Assembly (NCBI GenBank): GCA_023251515.1
Contig: JAHEYQ010000002.1
Span: 50,659 to 114,658 of the forward strand
Direction: 5' to 3'
Length of the DNA stretch: 64,000 bases
Origin: Bacteroidales bacterium
Lineage (GTDB): Bacteria > Bacteroidota > Bacteroidia > Bacteroidales > JACABE01
Positions 35,864 through 44,108 of the stretch are shown here, one piece after another (position 1 is the first letter of the stretch; every line of letters begins with the position of its first letter). Made by a program: the position numbers and the translations under genes. The notes beneath the pieces are model-generated. The model was given only the letters and a program-made list of their open reading frames with translations. It ran no database searches and was not told the DNA's origin.

Positions 35864-36760
35864 TCAATTCTTAATATTCTGTGGTTTCGATTTTATAAAT
35901 TGCTGTACAACGATGCCTGTTACGATAAAAAATAAGCCAACAAGTGTTGAATAATGTATGTTTTCGCCAATAATCAGATAAATAAAAATCAACGACATAA
36001 AAGGTGATAAAAATATCAATTGACTAACTTTATCGGTTGAATCAGTGTATTTTAATGCGGTAAGCCAAAGCACAAAAGTTAAACTCATCTCAAATATACC
36101 GATATAAATAAAAGCAGGTATTGCCGCTGTATTCAGATGAAATCCTTCGGTTGAAAGCATCAGTATCAAAGAAAGGATACTTCCCGAAAGAAAATTAAAA
36201 AAAAGCTTTATTACACTGTCGTTCTGATCTTTTACATTGAACAACCAATACAATGCCCAAACCACCGAGCTACTCAAAGCCAGCATATCGCCTCCAAAAT
36301 CGGAAAACCTGAAAGCCATCAAGTTGGCTTTGGTTGAAATAATAATAATCCCCAAAAAGCTCAACATAATCGCCAAACCGCTTTTGAAGCTAAGTTTTTG
36401 TTTTAAAATAGGTATCGATAAGAGTATCAACATTACAGGCCAGGTATAATTAAGTGTCATGGCTTCCTGAGCTGGCAGTATGGAGTAAGCTTTAAATAAG
36501 ATAACATAATATAAAAACGGATTTAGTATTCCTAAACCTAAGGAGATAAGTATTTGTTTTAGGGTGATTTGCCTGATTAATTTTAGTTTGTTTTGCATTA
36601 CCAAAATCAAAAAAAGCAGCATCAACGAAACAAAACTGGTGAAGAAAAGCAATTGAATAAATGAGGCATTTTTCAATGCAATTTTAAAGGCTGTGGCTAC
36701 AGTTGACCAGCACAATACTGCAAGTAAAGCGAAAATATAGGCTTTTTTCTGATTTGGCAT
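35864..36760 (-). CDS. EamA family (DMT) transporter
   Basis: A 298-residue membrane protein with ten hydrophobic helices in two EamA halves (about 8-140 and 155-290). Features such as LCWSTVATAFKIAL in helix 1, LNYTWPVMLILLSIPIL at the end of half 1 and FIYLIIGENIHYSTLVG in the second half are typical of drug/metabolite exporters. Substrate unknown. It lies between the HU-type gene and GGGPS on the minus strand without tight coupling to either. Confidence 0.9.
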   Translation of the reverse strand: MPNQKKAYIFALLAVLCWSTVATAFKIALKNASFIQLLFFTSFVSLMLLFLILVMQNKLKLIRQITLKQILISLGLGILNPFLYYVILFKAYSILPAQEAMTLNYTWPVMLILLSIPILKQKLSFKSGLAIMLSFLGIIIISTKANLMAFRFSDFGGDMLALSSSVVWALYWLFNVKDQNDSVIKLFFNFLSGSILSLILMLSTEGFHLNTAAIPAFIYIGIFEMSLTFVLWLTALKYTDSTDKVSQLIFLSPFMSLIFIYLIIGENIHYSTLVGLFFIVTGIVVQQFIKSKPQNIKN

Positions 36761-36808
36761 CTTTTGTTTGATTTTATAGATTTAATGAATGATTGATTGA
36801 CAGTTAGC

Positions 36809-37189
36809 TTACTTTTCTTTTTCAAACCTGATAAATTTCAGGTTCTTCTTTAAATTTATATCAGCTCTGAAACAGATTTTTTTGGCATGCACTTTACTGG
36901 GTGTACAATCTTCGGCATTATCAAAACCATCGCTACTAGCCGAAACTGTAAAAATGCCCAAGTCGTCCAACTGCACACTATAACCCTGCTGCAAATATTC
37001 TTCTATTAACTCTACCAAGCCAATTATTGTAGCTCTCACATCAGCTTGCGAAAGTGTACTACGTTGCGACAATAGTTTGGCAAGTTTCACTATATCAATC
37101 ATTCCCGATCTTAGTGGCACTGCATAATATTTATAATCTTTGCCACTCAAACTACTTTTCTTTGTTTTAACTCTGTATTTAAAACCCAT
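36809..37189 (-). CDS. HU family DNA-binding protein (Bacteroidota long form)
   Basis: A 126-residue nucleoid-type protein. The HU/IHF fold covers about 35-120: LAKLLSQRSTLSQADVRATIIGLVELIEEYL forms the dimerisation helices and GYSVQLDDLGIFTVSASS the first beta arm. The N-terminus has an extra ~30 residues (MGFKYRVKTKKSSLSGKDY...), as in the HU-HIG group of Bacteroidota. It is monocistronic and faces an upstream region with four 23-bp AT-rich iterons that could be its own operator. Confidence 0.9.
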   Translation of the reverse strand: MGFKYRVKTKKSSLSGKDYKYYAVPLRSGMIDIVKLAKLLSQRSTLSQADVRATIIGLVELIEEYLQQGYSVQLDDLGIFTVSASSDGFDNAEDCTPSKVHAKKICFRADINLKKNLKFIRFEKEK

Positions 37190-37256
37190 ATGTCTCTTAT
37201 TATTTTTAAAATACTAATCAGGATTTTATTATTATCCTAAATGCATTTTTAATTAT

Positions 37257-37338
37257 AATATATATCTTACATATCTTTTAATATATATCTAAATACTTAT
37301 ATAATATATATCTTATTTATATTTTAATATATATTAAA
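37257..37338. repeat. Four tandem 23-bp AT-rich iterons
   Basis: The core AATATATATCTTA (or a close variant) starts at 37257, 37280, 37303 and 37326, exactly 23 bp apart. Copies 1 and 3 are identical over 13 bp, copy 2 reads ...CTAA and copy 4 loses the C. Spacers are unrelated AT-rich decamers. The array lies between the divergent HU-type gene and the ahcY promoter. It is too short and too AT-only for CRISPR. It may be an operator or bendable DNA; function inferred only. Confidence 0.75.
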
Positions 37339-37387
37339 AATGAAAATGAAAGTCAAATAAAGATACAAATATAAGAAAGTTTTTAAT

Positions 37388-37419
37388 TTTGAAAGCTTAT
37401 AAATAATTTTTTATCTTTA
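37388..37419 (+). promoter_or_regulatory. Bacteroidota -33/-7 promoter of ahcY
   Basis: TTTG (37388-37391) and TATCTTTA (37412-37419) are spaced by 20 bp, the phylum's -33/-7 arrangement with one mismatch in the -7 box. Transcription would begin at about 37425, giving a leader of roughly 220 nt. Confidence 0.65.
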
Positions 37420-37442
37420 CTAATTCATATTTTACAAAATAA

Positions 37443-37558
37443 CAATGAGTACAATCTGAAAAGCTGTCCTGCTGATAATAAACATAACAGGTTTCGGAAA
37501 CCTCATAGGTTTTGATATTTCAGACTAATCTCATTGATTTTATCATTTTTTAATCAAT
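37443..37558 (+). ncRNA. Structured 5' leader of ahcY, candidate riboregulator
   Basis: The leader folds on paper into nested stems: CAATGAG (37443-37449) with CTCATTG (37530-37536), and TCTGAAA (37455-37461) with TTTCAGA (37518-37524). Inside, AAACCT (37498-37503) can pair either with AGGTTT at 37489-37494 (loop CGG) or with AGGTTT at 37507-37512 (loop CAT). The closing strand also overlaps ATTGATT (37533-37539), which can pair with AATCAAT (37552-37558). Two sets of exclusive pairings are typical of a switch. I do not see the conserved cores of known SAM or SAH riboswitches. Function is inferred from position before ahcY. Confidence 0.5.
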
Positions 37559-37648
37559 CTGATTTCATTAAGAATAAATATCAATCTGATTTCTTTGTGG
37601 TTTGCAAGATTATAACTAATTTTGCAAACAATTAAAAATAATAATAAC

Positions 37649-39058
37649 ATGACAGATTATAACTTAAAATACAAGGTAGCAGATATCAACCTTGCTGATT
37701 GGGGAAGAAAAGAAATAGAAATAGCCGAAAAAGAAATGCCGGGTTTAATGTCGTTGCGTAAAAAATACGGAGCCGAAAAACCATTAAAAGGAGCACGCAT
37801 TACAGGTTCTTTACACATGACCATCCAAACAGCAGTTTTAATCGAAACTTTGGTAGAATTAGGAGCAGATGTACGTTGGGCAAGCTGTAATATATTTTCA
37901 ACTCAGGATCATGCAGCAGCAGGTATTGCAGCAGCAGGTATCCCTGTTTTTGCATGGAAAGGCGAAACTTTAGAAGAATATTGGTGGTGTACAAATCAGG
38001 CATTATCTTTTCCTGGAGGCAAAGGTCCAAATCTGATTGTTGATGATGGTGGCGATGCAACCTTATTAATTCACAAAGGATTTGCAGCTGAAAAAGATCC
38101 AAAAACCATTGAATATACTGCTTCAAACAAAGAAGAATCAATTATTCTGGATACCATCAGAACCATCTTAAAAGAAGATAACCAAAAATGGACCAGAGTA
38201 GTTGCTGAATTACAAGGTGTTTCAGAAGAAACTACAACCGGAGTTCATCGTTTATATCAAATGCTGGAAAAAGGAGAATTGCTGATTCCTGCCATTAACG
38301 TAAACGACTCTGTTACCAAATCAAAATTCGATAACCTTTACGGATGCCGCGAATCATTGGCAGATGGTATCAAAAGAGCTACCGATGTGATGATTGCTGG
38401 TAAAGTGGTTGTTGTTTTAGGATATGGCGATGTTGGTAAAGGATGTGCACATTCAATGCGTTCATACGGAGCCAGAGTAATCGTTACCGAAATCGATCCG
38501 ATTTGTGCTTTACAGGCTGCTATGGAAGGTTTTGAAGTAAATACTATGGATGATGCAGTTACCGAAGGAAATATCTTTGTAACCACTACAGGCAATAAAG
38601 ATGTAGTAACAGCTGAACACATGGCAAAAATGAAAGATCAGGCAATCGTATGTAACATTGGCCATTTCGATAATGAAATTCAGGTTGACCGTTTAGAAGA
38701 ATGGGAAGGTATCCAAAAAATAAATATCAAACCACAGGTTGATAAATATGTTTATGCTGACGGACATGCAATATTTATGTTAGCAGAAGGCAGATTAGTT
38801 AACTTAGGATGCGCTACCGGACATCCATCATTTGTAATGAGTAACTCTTTCACCAATCAAACATTGGCTCAATTAGACTTATGGAAAAACAAATATGAAG
38901 TAGGTGTTTACCGCTTACCAAAATATCTGGATGAAGAAGTTGCCCGTTTACATTTAGAACAAATTGGAGTAAGACTTACCAGATTAACAGAAGAACAAGC
39001 TGCTTATCTTGGAATTTCAGCTGATGGTCCTTACAAAGCAGACCATTACAGATACTAA
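37649..39058 (+). CDS. ahcY: S-adenosylhomocysteinase (adenosylhomocysteine hydrolase)
   Basis: A 469-residue NAD-dependent enzyme that splits S-adenosylhomocysteine into adenosine and homocysteine, completing the methyl cycle. Clear segments: [34 protein letters not shown] substrate site ([16 protein letters not shown]), [21 protein letters not shown], the NAD loop [12 protein letters not shown], and the C-terminal end [11 protein letters not shown], which is essentially invariant in the family. The ATG at 37649 (MTDYNLKY) is chosen over an upstream TTG. A structured leader precedes it and a strong terminator follows. Confidence 0.98.
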   Translation: MTDYNLKYKVADINLADWGRKEIEIAEKEMPGLMSLRKKYGAEKPLKGARITGSLHMTIQTAVLIETLVELGADVRWASCNIFSTQDHAAAGIAAAGIPVFAWKGETLEEYWWCTNQALSFPGGKGPNLIVDDGGDATLLIHKGFAAEKDPKTIEYTASNKEESIILDTIRTILKEDNQKWTRVVAELQGVSEETTTGVHRLYQMLEKGELLIPAINVNDSVTKSKFDNLYGCRESLADGIKRATDVMIAGKVVVVLGYGDVGKGCAHSMRSYGARVIVTEIDPICALQAAMEGFEVNTMDDAVTEGNIFVTTTGNKDVVTAEHMAKMKDQAIVCNIGHFDNEIQVDRLEEWEGIQKINIKPQVDKYVYADGHAIFMLAEGRLVNLGCATGHPSFVMSNSFTNQTLAQLDLWKNKYEVGVYRLPKYLDEEVARLHLEQIGVRLTRLTEEQAAYLGISADGPYKADHYRY

Positions 39059-39080
39059 GAAACATTAATACTATAAATAA

Positions 39081-39112
39081 AAAACCGGATAATCATTATC
39101 CGGTTTTTTTAT
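39081..39112. terminator. Terminator of ahcY (bidirectional)
   Basis: A 12-bp stem, 39081-39092 with 39096-39107 (core ACCGGATAA/TTATCCGGT), with loop TCA and a T-run on the plus strand; A-rich flank also gives a T-run on the minus strand for the convergent lipoprotein gene. Confidence 0.92.
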
Positions 39113-39117
39113 TTGTA

Positions 39118-39543
39118 TCAATTTGTAATTCTCAGATAATTGCCATCATAAGAAGTTTTATAATACTTCAAAGAAACATGAACAGGCCCCTGATAAGGAG
39201 AGCCATCAGTATAAATAAAATGAGAACTGCAACACGAATCAATTAAAGTTACATTTGATGATTCAACATCAACTCTGCAACCATTTTTATAATCATAAGG
39301 GCAAGCCCTGTCATAAGCCACAAACTCATCCTGACTTAATCTGAAAACAACAATACCGTTATAACCACCAGTAAGATATTCCCAGCCACCCACAACATTT
39401 AACTTGTTATATAGTGTAGAATTGGGTTGAATATAAAAATTCACATAAACATACGGAATGGTTTCGTTTTCATCTTTTGAACATGAATTACCTAAAAACC
39501 CACTACATAACAACAATACTAAAAAGAATAATCTCCTTTTCAT
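39118..39543 (-). CDS. Rieske-like lipoprotein with incomplete cluster ligands
   Basis: A 141-residue lipoprotein (lipobox GNSC, Cys 21) whose C-terminal half has the order of a Rieske [2Fe-2S] domain. The first ligand box is C81-P-Y83 where Rieske proteins have C-x-H. The second box is C105-S-S-H108 (C-x-x-H), followed by FIYTDGSPYQGPV, the usual SxFxxxGxxxxGPA-like turn, and a closing LKYYKT strand. With Tyr in place of one His the standard cluster cannot form as in true Rieske proteins. Extra Cys residues (89, 104) are present. Start is at the MKRRLFF methionine; a TATTTTTG box lies upstream on the minus strand (39574-39581). Confidence 0.7.
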   Translation of the reverse strand: MKRRLFFLVLLLCSGFLGNSCSKDENETIPYVYVNFYIQPNSTLYNKLNVVGGWEYLTGGYNGIVVFRLSQDEFVAYDRACPYDYKNGCRVDVESSNVTLIDSCCSSHFIYTDGSPYQGPVHVSLKYYKTSYDGNYLRITN

Positions 39544-39573
39544 AGTTAAATATATTAATATAAATATTAAATG

Positions 39574-39581
39574 CAAAAATA
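39574..39581 (-). promoter_or_regulatory. -7 box of the Rieske-like lipoprotein gene
   Basis: Reads TATTTTTG on the minus strand, 31 bp upstream of the chosen ATG; supports the shorter start. Confidence 0.45.
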
Positions 39582-39685
39582 CATATTTTATTGTTTAATA
39601 AGAATCTCTAAAATTTTTAGCAAAATAAAATGTACAAGGCAACCACAAACGATAAATAGATGTCATTAATGTAAATTCTTTTTTA

Positions 39686-39693
39686 TAATTTTG
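39686..39693 (+). promoter_or_regulatory. -7 box of the T9SS type B surface protein gene
   Basis: TAATTTTG matches TAnnTTTG only 13 bp before the ATG at 39706, implying a very short leader, or use of the second ATG at 39715. Confidence 0.45.
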
Positions 39694-39705
39694 TAAACTA
39701 TTATA

Positions 39706-41835
39706 ATGCTTAATATGAGAAAAATAATTTTAGCTTTATTTATCGGAATCTTCTTATTGTTTTCAACAATAAGTGTAAAATCACAATTTATGCTTACCGC
39801 AATGGTTGATACAATTCCAACTGATACTGTACACAGATGTATAAATCAAGTTCTGGATTTAAATTCTAAGGGTTCAGCAAACTTTTTGATGAATAACAGT
39901 TTCAACAATTTAAGTCTTGGAGTTGGATGGTCAAGTACTGCTGCAAATCCAGTATTCACAAATCCTTGCCAATGTGTATCAACAACAAATTGTGCTAATG
40001 GTTGTAATGGAGCTTCAGGCCCAAATGGAGCATTTGCTTGGGTGGGAACTACAAATTCAATGTCCAGAACGTTAGTAACTCAACCCTACAATTTAAATAC
40101 ATTTCAAACTATGGGTGGATGTAAAGTAAAATGGTGGATGATGTATGGAAAATGCCCAGATCTAGGCACTTGTGAAAATCCTGATGAATTAGATGAAGGT
40201 GTTCATTTGCAATATACACTCAATAATGGAACATCATGGACAGATTTTCCCGGACCGAATATTAATCCTGTTGGAAATACATCTGTAACAGGTCCATTTA
40301 TAACTACTACAAGTGGTAGTGGAGGTTTTTGGGAACCAGTTACTGATGGACAACAATTTTCTCATCCATTATATCATTGGAATCTTTTTCAATCAAACAT
40401 TCCTAGTGCTGCCTACATAAATGGTGTTAAATTTCGCTTTGCTCAACTACAATCAAGTCAACTAGGCTGGGATGCATGGGGAATTGATGAAGTTGAAATT
40501 ACTTGTCCAACGAATCCATTTATACAATGGGAATGTTTGGAAATACCAACCTGGTCATATGGCGATTTCAACCCGCCTCCATTTGTTTGCACTCAAGCCG
40601 GTACTTTTCATTATGTAGTAACTTTAGTTGACTTAAACACAGGAAATTCTGTTTCCGATACCATAGTTGCAATTGTACATAATCCAAGTATTGACATTAA
40701 TGCAGGGGCTTCCAATATAGCTATCTGCTTAGGTGATACTACAACTTTATTTTCAAATGGTGCAGGATTAAGCAACTATAATTGGAATACAACGCCTATT
40801 GTTTATAATGATTCTGTAAAAGTTCATCCAAATGTTTCTTCAACTTATATTGTAACTGCTCAAGATATTTACACTTGTATCGTTCATGATACAATTTCTG
40901 TTATTGTAAACCCATTACCTGTAATTTCAACCACAAATGGAAGTGCTTGCGGTGGAGATTCTGCGATAATAAGCGCAAGTGGTGGAGCAACTTATATCTG
41001 GGAAAATGGAGCAACAACAGCTTCAATTTCGGTTTCTCCTACAATAAACACAACTTATAGTGTTACAGTTATCTCGGCAGAGGGTTGTAAAGATACATCC
41101 TCAGCAACAGTAACTATTAATCCAAAACCAGTTATTCAACTTACAGATAATACAACCATTTGTATGGGCGATAGTGCAACTTTAACAGCAAGTGGAGGTG
41201 CAAATTACCTGTGGAGTACTTCAGCAACCACACCAAGTATCAGAGTAAGTCCTACTACATTAACATCTTATACTGTTGTGGTTACAGATAATAACGGATG
41301 TACAGATTCAAGTAGTGTTGATGTAGATGCAATAGTTTTGCCTATTCCTTTAATTATGCAGGATGTAGATACCATTTGTAAAGGAACATCAACAATATTA
41401 ACAGCAAGTGGCGGAAGCACATATTTATGGAATACAGGAGAAACTTCTTCAACAATACTAATTTCACCTTATATCAGTTCGGTTTATTCAGTAACAGCAA
41501 CCAATTCAATAAATAACGCAAATTGCTCTGCAACTGCTAATACGCAAATGAATGTCAGAAACTGTAATTTAATTTTTGTACCAAATTCTTTTGTACCTTA
41601 TGGTTATAATACCATCTTCAAACCATCGGGCGAAATAAAATCTGCTAAAAATTATTCATTCCAGATCTTTAACAGATGGGGACAATTGATTTATGAAACC
41701 AATGATCCGGAAAAAGGTTGGGACGGTAGATTAAATGGTGAGTTTGTACCAGCCGGTGCTTATGTTTATTATCTGAAATTTGACAATGTGGATGATAAAT
41801 TTGAGAAAATAGGAACTGTTACGGTTATCTTTTAA
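39706..41835 (+). CDS. T9SS type B (gliding-motility-type CTD) surface protein
   Basis: A 709-residue secreted protein. It has a signal peptide (about 4-28) and an N-terminal region (about 45-275) with a Cys-rich patch CQCVSTTNCANGCNG and WWMMYGKCPDLG, looking like a lectin/MAM-type sandwich. Three to four Ig-like repeats of ~80 residues follow (about 330-620), each with an SGGATYLW-like core and a Cys near its start. The last ~85 residues (FVPNSFVPYG, FQIFNRWGQLIYET, WDGRLNGEFVPAGAYVYYL) are the type B C-terminal signal of the type IX secretion system. Probably exported to the cell surface; possibly adhesive. Start could also be the second Met (codon 4). Confidence 0.9.
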   Translation: MLNMRKIILALFIGIFLLFSTISVKSQFMLTAMVDTIPTDTVHRCINQVLDLNSKGSANFLMNNSFNNLSLGVGWSSTAANPVFTNPCQCVSTTNCANGCNGASGPNGAFAWVGTTNSMSRTLVTQPYNLNTFQTMGGCKVKWWMMYGKCPDLGTCENPDELDEGVHLQYTLNNGTSWTDFPGPNINPVGNTSVTGPFITTTSGSGGFWEPVTDGQQFSHPLYHWNLFQSNIPSAAYINGVKFRFAQLQSSQLGWDAWGIDEVEITCPTNPFIQWECLEIPTWSYGDFNPPPFVCTQAGTFHYVVTLVDLNTGNSVSDTIVAIVHNPSIDINAGASNIAICLGDTTTLFSNGAGLSNYNWNTTPIVYNDSVKVHPNVSSTYIVTAQDIYTCIVHDTISVIVNPLPVISTTNGSACGGDSAIISASGGATYIWENGATTASISVSPTINTTYSVTVISAEGCKDTSSATVTINPKPVIQLTDNTTICMGDSATLTASGGANYLWSTSATTPSIRVSPTTLTSYTVVVTDNNGCTDSSSVDVDAIVLPIPLIMQDVDTICKGTSTILTASGGSTYLWNTGETSSTILISPYISSVYSVTATNSINNANCSATANTQMNVRNCNLIFVPNSFVPYGYNTIFKPSGEIKSAKNYSFQIFNRWGQLIYETNDPEKGWDGRLNGEFVPAGAYVYYLKFDNVDDKFEKIGTVTVIF

Positions 41836-41851
41836 TCATAAAATACTTAAT

Positions 41852-41889
41852 AAAAAAAAAGAGTTGCAAAATTGCAACTCTTTTTTTAT
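41852..41889. terminator. Bidirectional terminator between surface-protein gene and yqeY
   Basis: GAGTTGCAA (41861-41869) pairs with TTGCAACTC (41872-41880), with A-run and T-run flanks that serve both convergent genes. Confidence 0.92.
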
Positions 41890-41917
41890 TCCATAAAATG
41901 GAAAATAAAATTGATTT

Positions 41918-42370
41918 TTAGTTTAATAGTTCTTTTATAATAGCTGCAACAATTTTATTATCAGCCTTACCAGTTAATTGTTTGCCGGCTAAACCCATAA
42001 CTTTACCCATATCTCTTACACCAGTAGCTCCTGTTTCAGAAATTATTTGCTGAATAATGCTTTTAATTTCATCTTCGGTTAGTTGTTCGGGTAAATATTT
42101 TTCAATTATTGACACCTGAAACATTTCAACATCATATAAATCGGCTCTTCCTTGATTATTATAAACCTCAGCAGCTTCTTTACGTTGCTTGATAAGTCTT
42201 TGTAAGGTTTGTAATTCAACTTCCTCAGGAACTTCAGCTGTTGCAGTATCTTTTCCTGTTTTAATCAATAGCAACGCAGCTTTAACAGCACGAAGAGCTT
42301 CCAGTTTATCTTTATCTTTGGCAAGCATTGCTGCTTTGATATCATTATTAATTATTATTTCTAAACTCAT
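41918..42370 (-). CDS. GatB/YqeY domain protein
   Basis: A 150-residue protein with the YqeY/GatB C-terminal tRNA-binding fold. Typical segments: SLEIIINNDIKAAMLAKDKDKLEALRAVKAAL-like N-terminal helices, RLIKQRKEAAEVYNNQGR (about 78-95), EKYLPEQLTEDEI and the C-terminal DMGKVMGLAGKQLTGKADN. The ATG at 42370 is used; the longer frame overlaps ftsZ. It is 1 nt behind ftsZ, closing the dcw operon. This linkage of ftsZ and yqeY is common in Bacteroidota; cellular role not settled. Confidence 0.9.
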   Translation of the reverse strand: MSLEIIINNDIKAAMLAKDKDKLEALRAVKAALLLIKTGKDTATAEVPEEVELQTLQRLIKQRKEAAEVYNNQGRADLYDVEMFQVSIIEKYLPEQLTEDEIKSIIQQIISETGATGVRDMGKVMGLAGKQLTGKADNKIVAAIIKELLN

Positions 42371-42371
42371 T

Positions 42372-43934
42372 TTAATCAACATTATCGTGTAAAAAAGAAT
42401 TATTTGATCTGATTTCTATTTTTTTATCTCCATTATCTGATAATGTATATCTTGATATTTCCGACTCTGAAGATGAAGGAATATCAGATAATGAAACATT
42501 TCTGCGTAAATATGCAGGTTGGTTTTCAATTTCAGATAAGCCTTCCGGAGTTTTGATTTTCATGCTTAAATCGCGTAAACGAGCCTTTCTTTCCTGAAGC
42601 TTTCTATCAATATCTTCATCAGATATTTCAGATTCAGTAAAAATCAATTCGTTTTGATTTATCATATTTTTAGGTGTTTCATTAGGTCTTATAAAAACAT
42701 ATGGACTTTCTTCCTGTTCTTTTTCAATTTGCTGAATAGCAGGCTCCTGAAATTGTGGAGTAGCTGCTGACAAAGTATTTTCAATTTTAAAAACTACAGT
42801 TTTTTCAACATTATCCGCAGATTTATCAATAACAGTAATATCATTTAATTTATCTTCTTTAATTTCATTTTCAACAGGTTTAATCACAGGTTTTGTTTGA
42901 ACCGGAGCTTCTAATGGAATTACTGTTTTTTTAATAAACTTGTTATTTTCCATTTCAAATTCTCTGCTTTTATCAAAACCGGTAGCTACAAGGGTAATAG
43001 AAAGTTTTTCACCAAGTGAATCATCTTTTCCAGCACCCCAAATAATATCCACATCCATACCAGCTTCATTTACAATATAATCAGTAATTTCAGCAATTTC
43101 ATCCATAGTTACTTCTGCATTTCCAGAAGCAAAATATAGAAGAATGTTCTGAGCACCTCTGATATTGTTATCATTCAATAATGGTGAGTTGATTGCCATT
43201 TCTATCGCTTTGTATGCCCTGTTTTCGCCTTCAGCAATACCAGAACCCATTAAAGCAACACCACTTTTCTTCATAACAGTATTTACATCTCTGAAATCGA
43301 TGTTTACAAATGCTTTTACAGTAATTATCTCGGCAATACCTTTAGCTGCAGTAGCAAGAATATTATCAGCTTTCTCAAAAGCCTTACCTAATGGTAAATC
43401 ACCAAATTCGCGCAATTTATCATTATTAATTACTAAAATTGCATCAACATGTTTTCTCAGTTCTTTAATGCCTTCTTCAGCCTGCAACTTTCTTTTTCTT
43501 CCTTCAAAAGAAAATGGTAAAGTAACAATAGCAACGGTGAGTATTTTATTTTCCTGATCATCCAATAAATCAATTTCTTTTGCTATAGAAGCAATAACAG
43601 GAGCTGCACCGGTACCGGTACCACCACCCATGCCCGCAGTAATGAAAAGCATCTGAGTGTTTTTTTCAAGAATTGCTTTAATTTCATCAGATTTTTCTTC
43701 AGCAGCTTTTTGTGCAACTGCCGGTATATTTCCAGCACCTAAACCTTTTCCCAATTGTATCTTTGTTGGGATAGGACTAGAGTCCAAAGCTTGGGCATCG
43801 GTGTTGCAGATAATAAAATCCACTCCATTTATACCTTGATCAAACATAAAATTAACGGCGTTACTTCCTCCGCCACCTACTCCAATAACCTTAATTATTG
43901 ATGACTGATTTTTTGGCAAATCAACTTTTAACAT
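42372..43934 (-). CDS. ftsZ: Cell division protein FtsZ
   Basis: A 520-residue tubulin-like GTPase that forms the division ring. It has the N-terminal VIGVGGGGSNAVN, the tubulin signature GMGGGTGTGAAP (about 100-111), the T7-loop region FANIDFRDV-type (FVNIDFRDVNTVM) and a long variable C-terminal linker (about 325-480). Near the end lies PAYLRRNVSL, the Bacteroidota version of the conserved C-terminal peptide, followed by ~40 further residues. It is the penultimate gene of the dcw cluster. The 173-bp gap upstream before ftsA (43935-44108) is AT-rich and could hold its own promoter. Confidence 0.98.
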   Translation of the reverse strand: MLKVDLPKNQSSIIKVIGVGGGGSNAVNFMFDQGINGVDFIICNTDAQALDSSPIPTKIQLGKGLGAGNIPAVAQKAAEEKSDEIKAILEKNTQMLFITAGMGGGTGTGAAPVIASIAKEIDLLDDQENKILTVAIVTLPFSFEGRKRKLQAEEGIKELRKHVDAILVINNDKLREFGDLPLGKAFEKADNILATAAKGIAEIITVKAFVNIDFRDVNTVMKKSGVALMGSGIAEGENRAYKAIEMAINSPLLNDNNIRGAQNILLYFASGNAEVTMDEIAEITDYIVNEAGMDVDIIWGAGKDDSLGEKLSITLVATGFDKSREFEMENNKFIKKTVIPLEAPVQTKPVIKPVENEIKEDKLNDITVIDKSADNVEKTVVFKIENTLSAATPQFQEPAIQQIEKEQEESPYVFIRPNETPKNMINQNELIFTESEISDEDIDRKLQERKARLRDLSMKIKTPEGLSEIENQPAYLRRNVSLSDIPSSSESEISRYTLSDNGDKKIEIRSNNSFLHDNVD

Positions 43935-44108
43935 GCTATATATGTTTATATTATAAAATGTATTTTCTTATTCCTTTTATCAAAAATCTTATTTATTTTA
44001 TTATAAATAATCCCGATTTTAAATTAGAAAATTTAGCAGGATAAATTTATAAATAAATATTTAATTAAAACAAATTATTTTTATTTTTATTTAACAATTC
44101 GTTGTTAA

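Noticed and set aside
37257..37338. CRISPR array or chromosomal origin
   Set aside because: Units are 23 bp with unrelated 10-bp spacers too short for CRISPR. No dnaA gene and no cluster of TTATCCACA boxes is present, so an origin call is not supported.
37443..37558. Known SAM-I, SAM-II or SAH riboswitch
   Set aside because: I could not find the conserved core bases of these classes; kept as an unclassified structured leader.
43165..43557. Antisense reading frame of 130 codons opposite ftsZ
   Set aside because: Lies wholly inside the well-conserved ftsZ gene and has no recognisable product.
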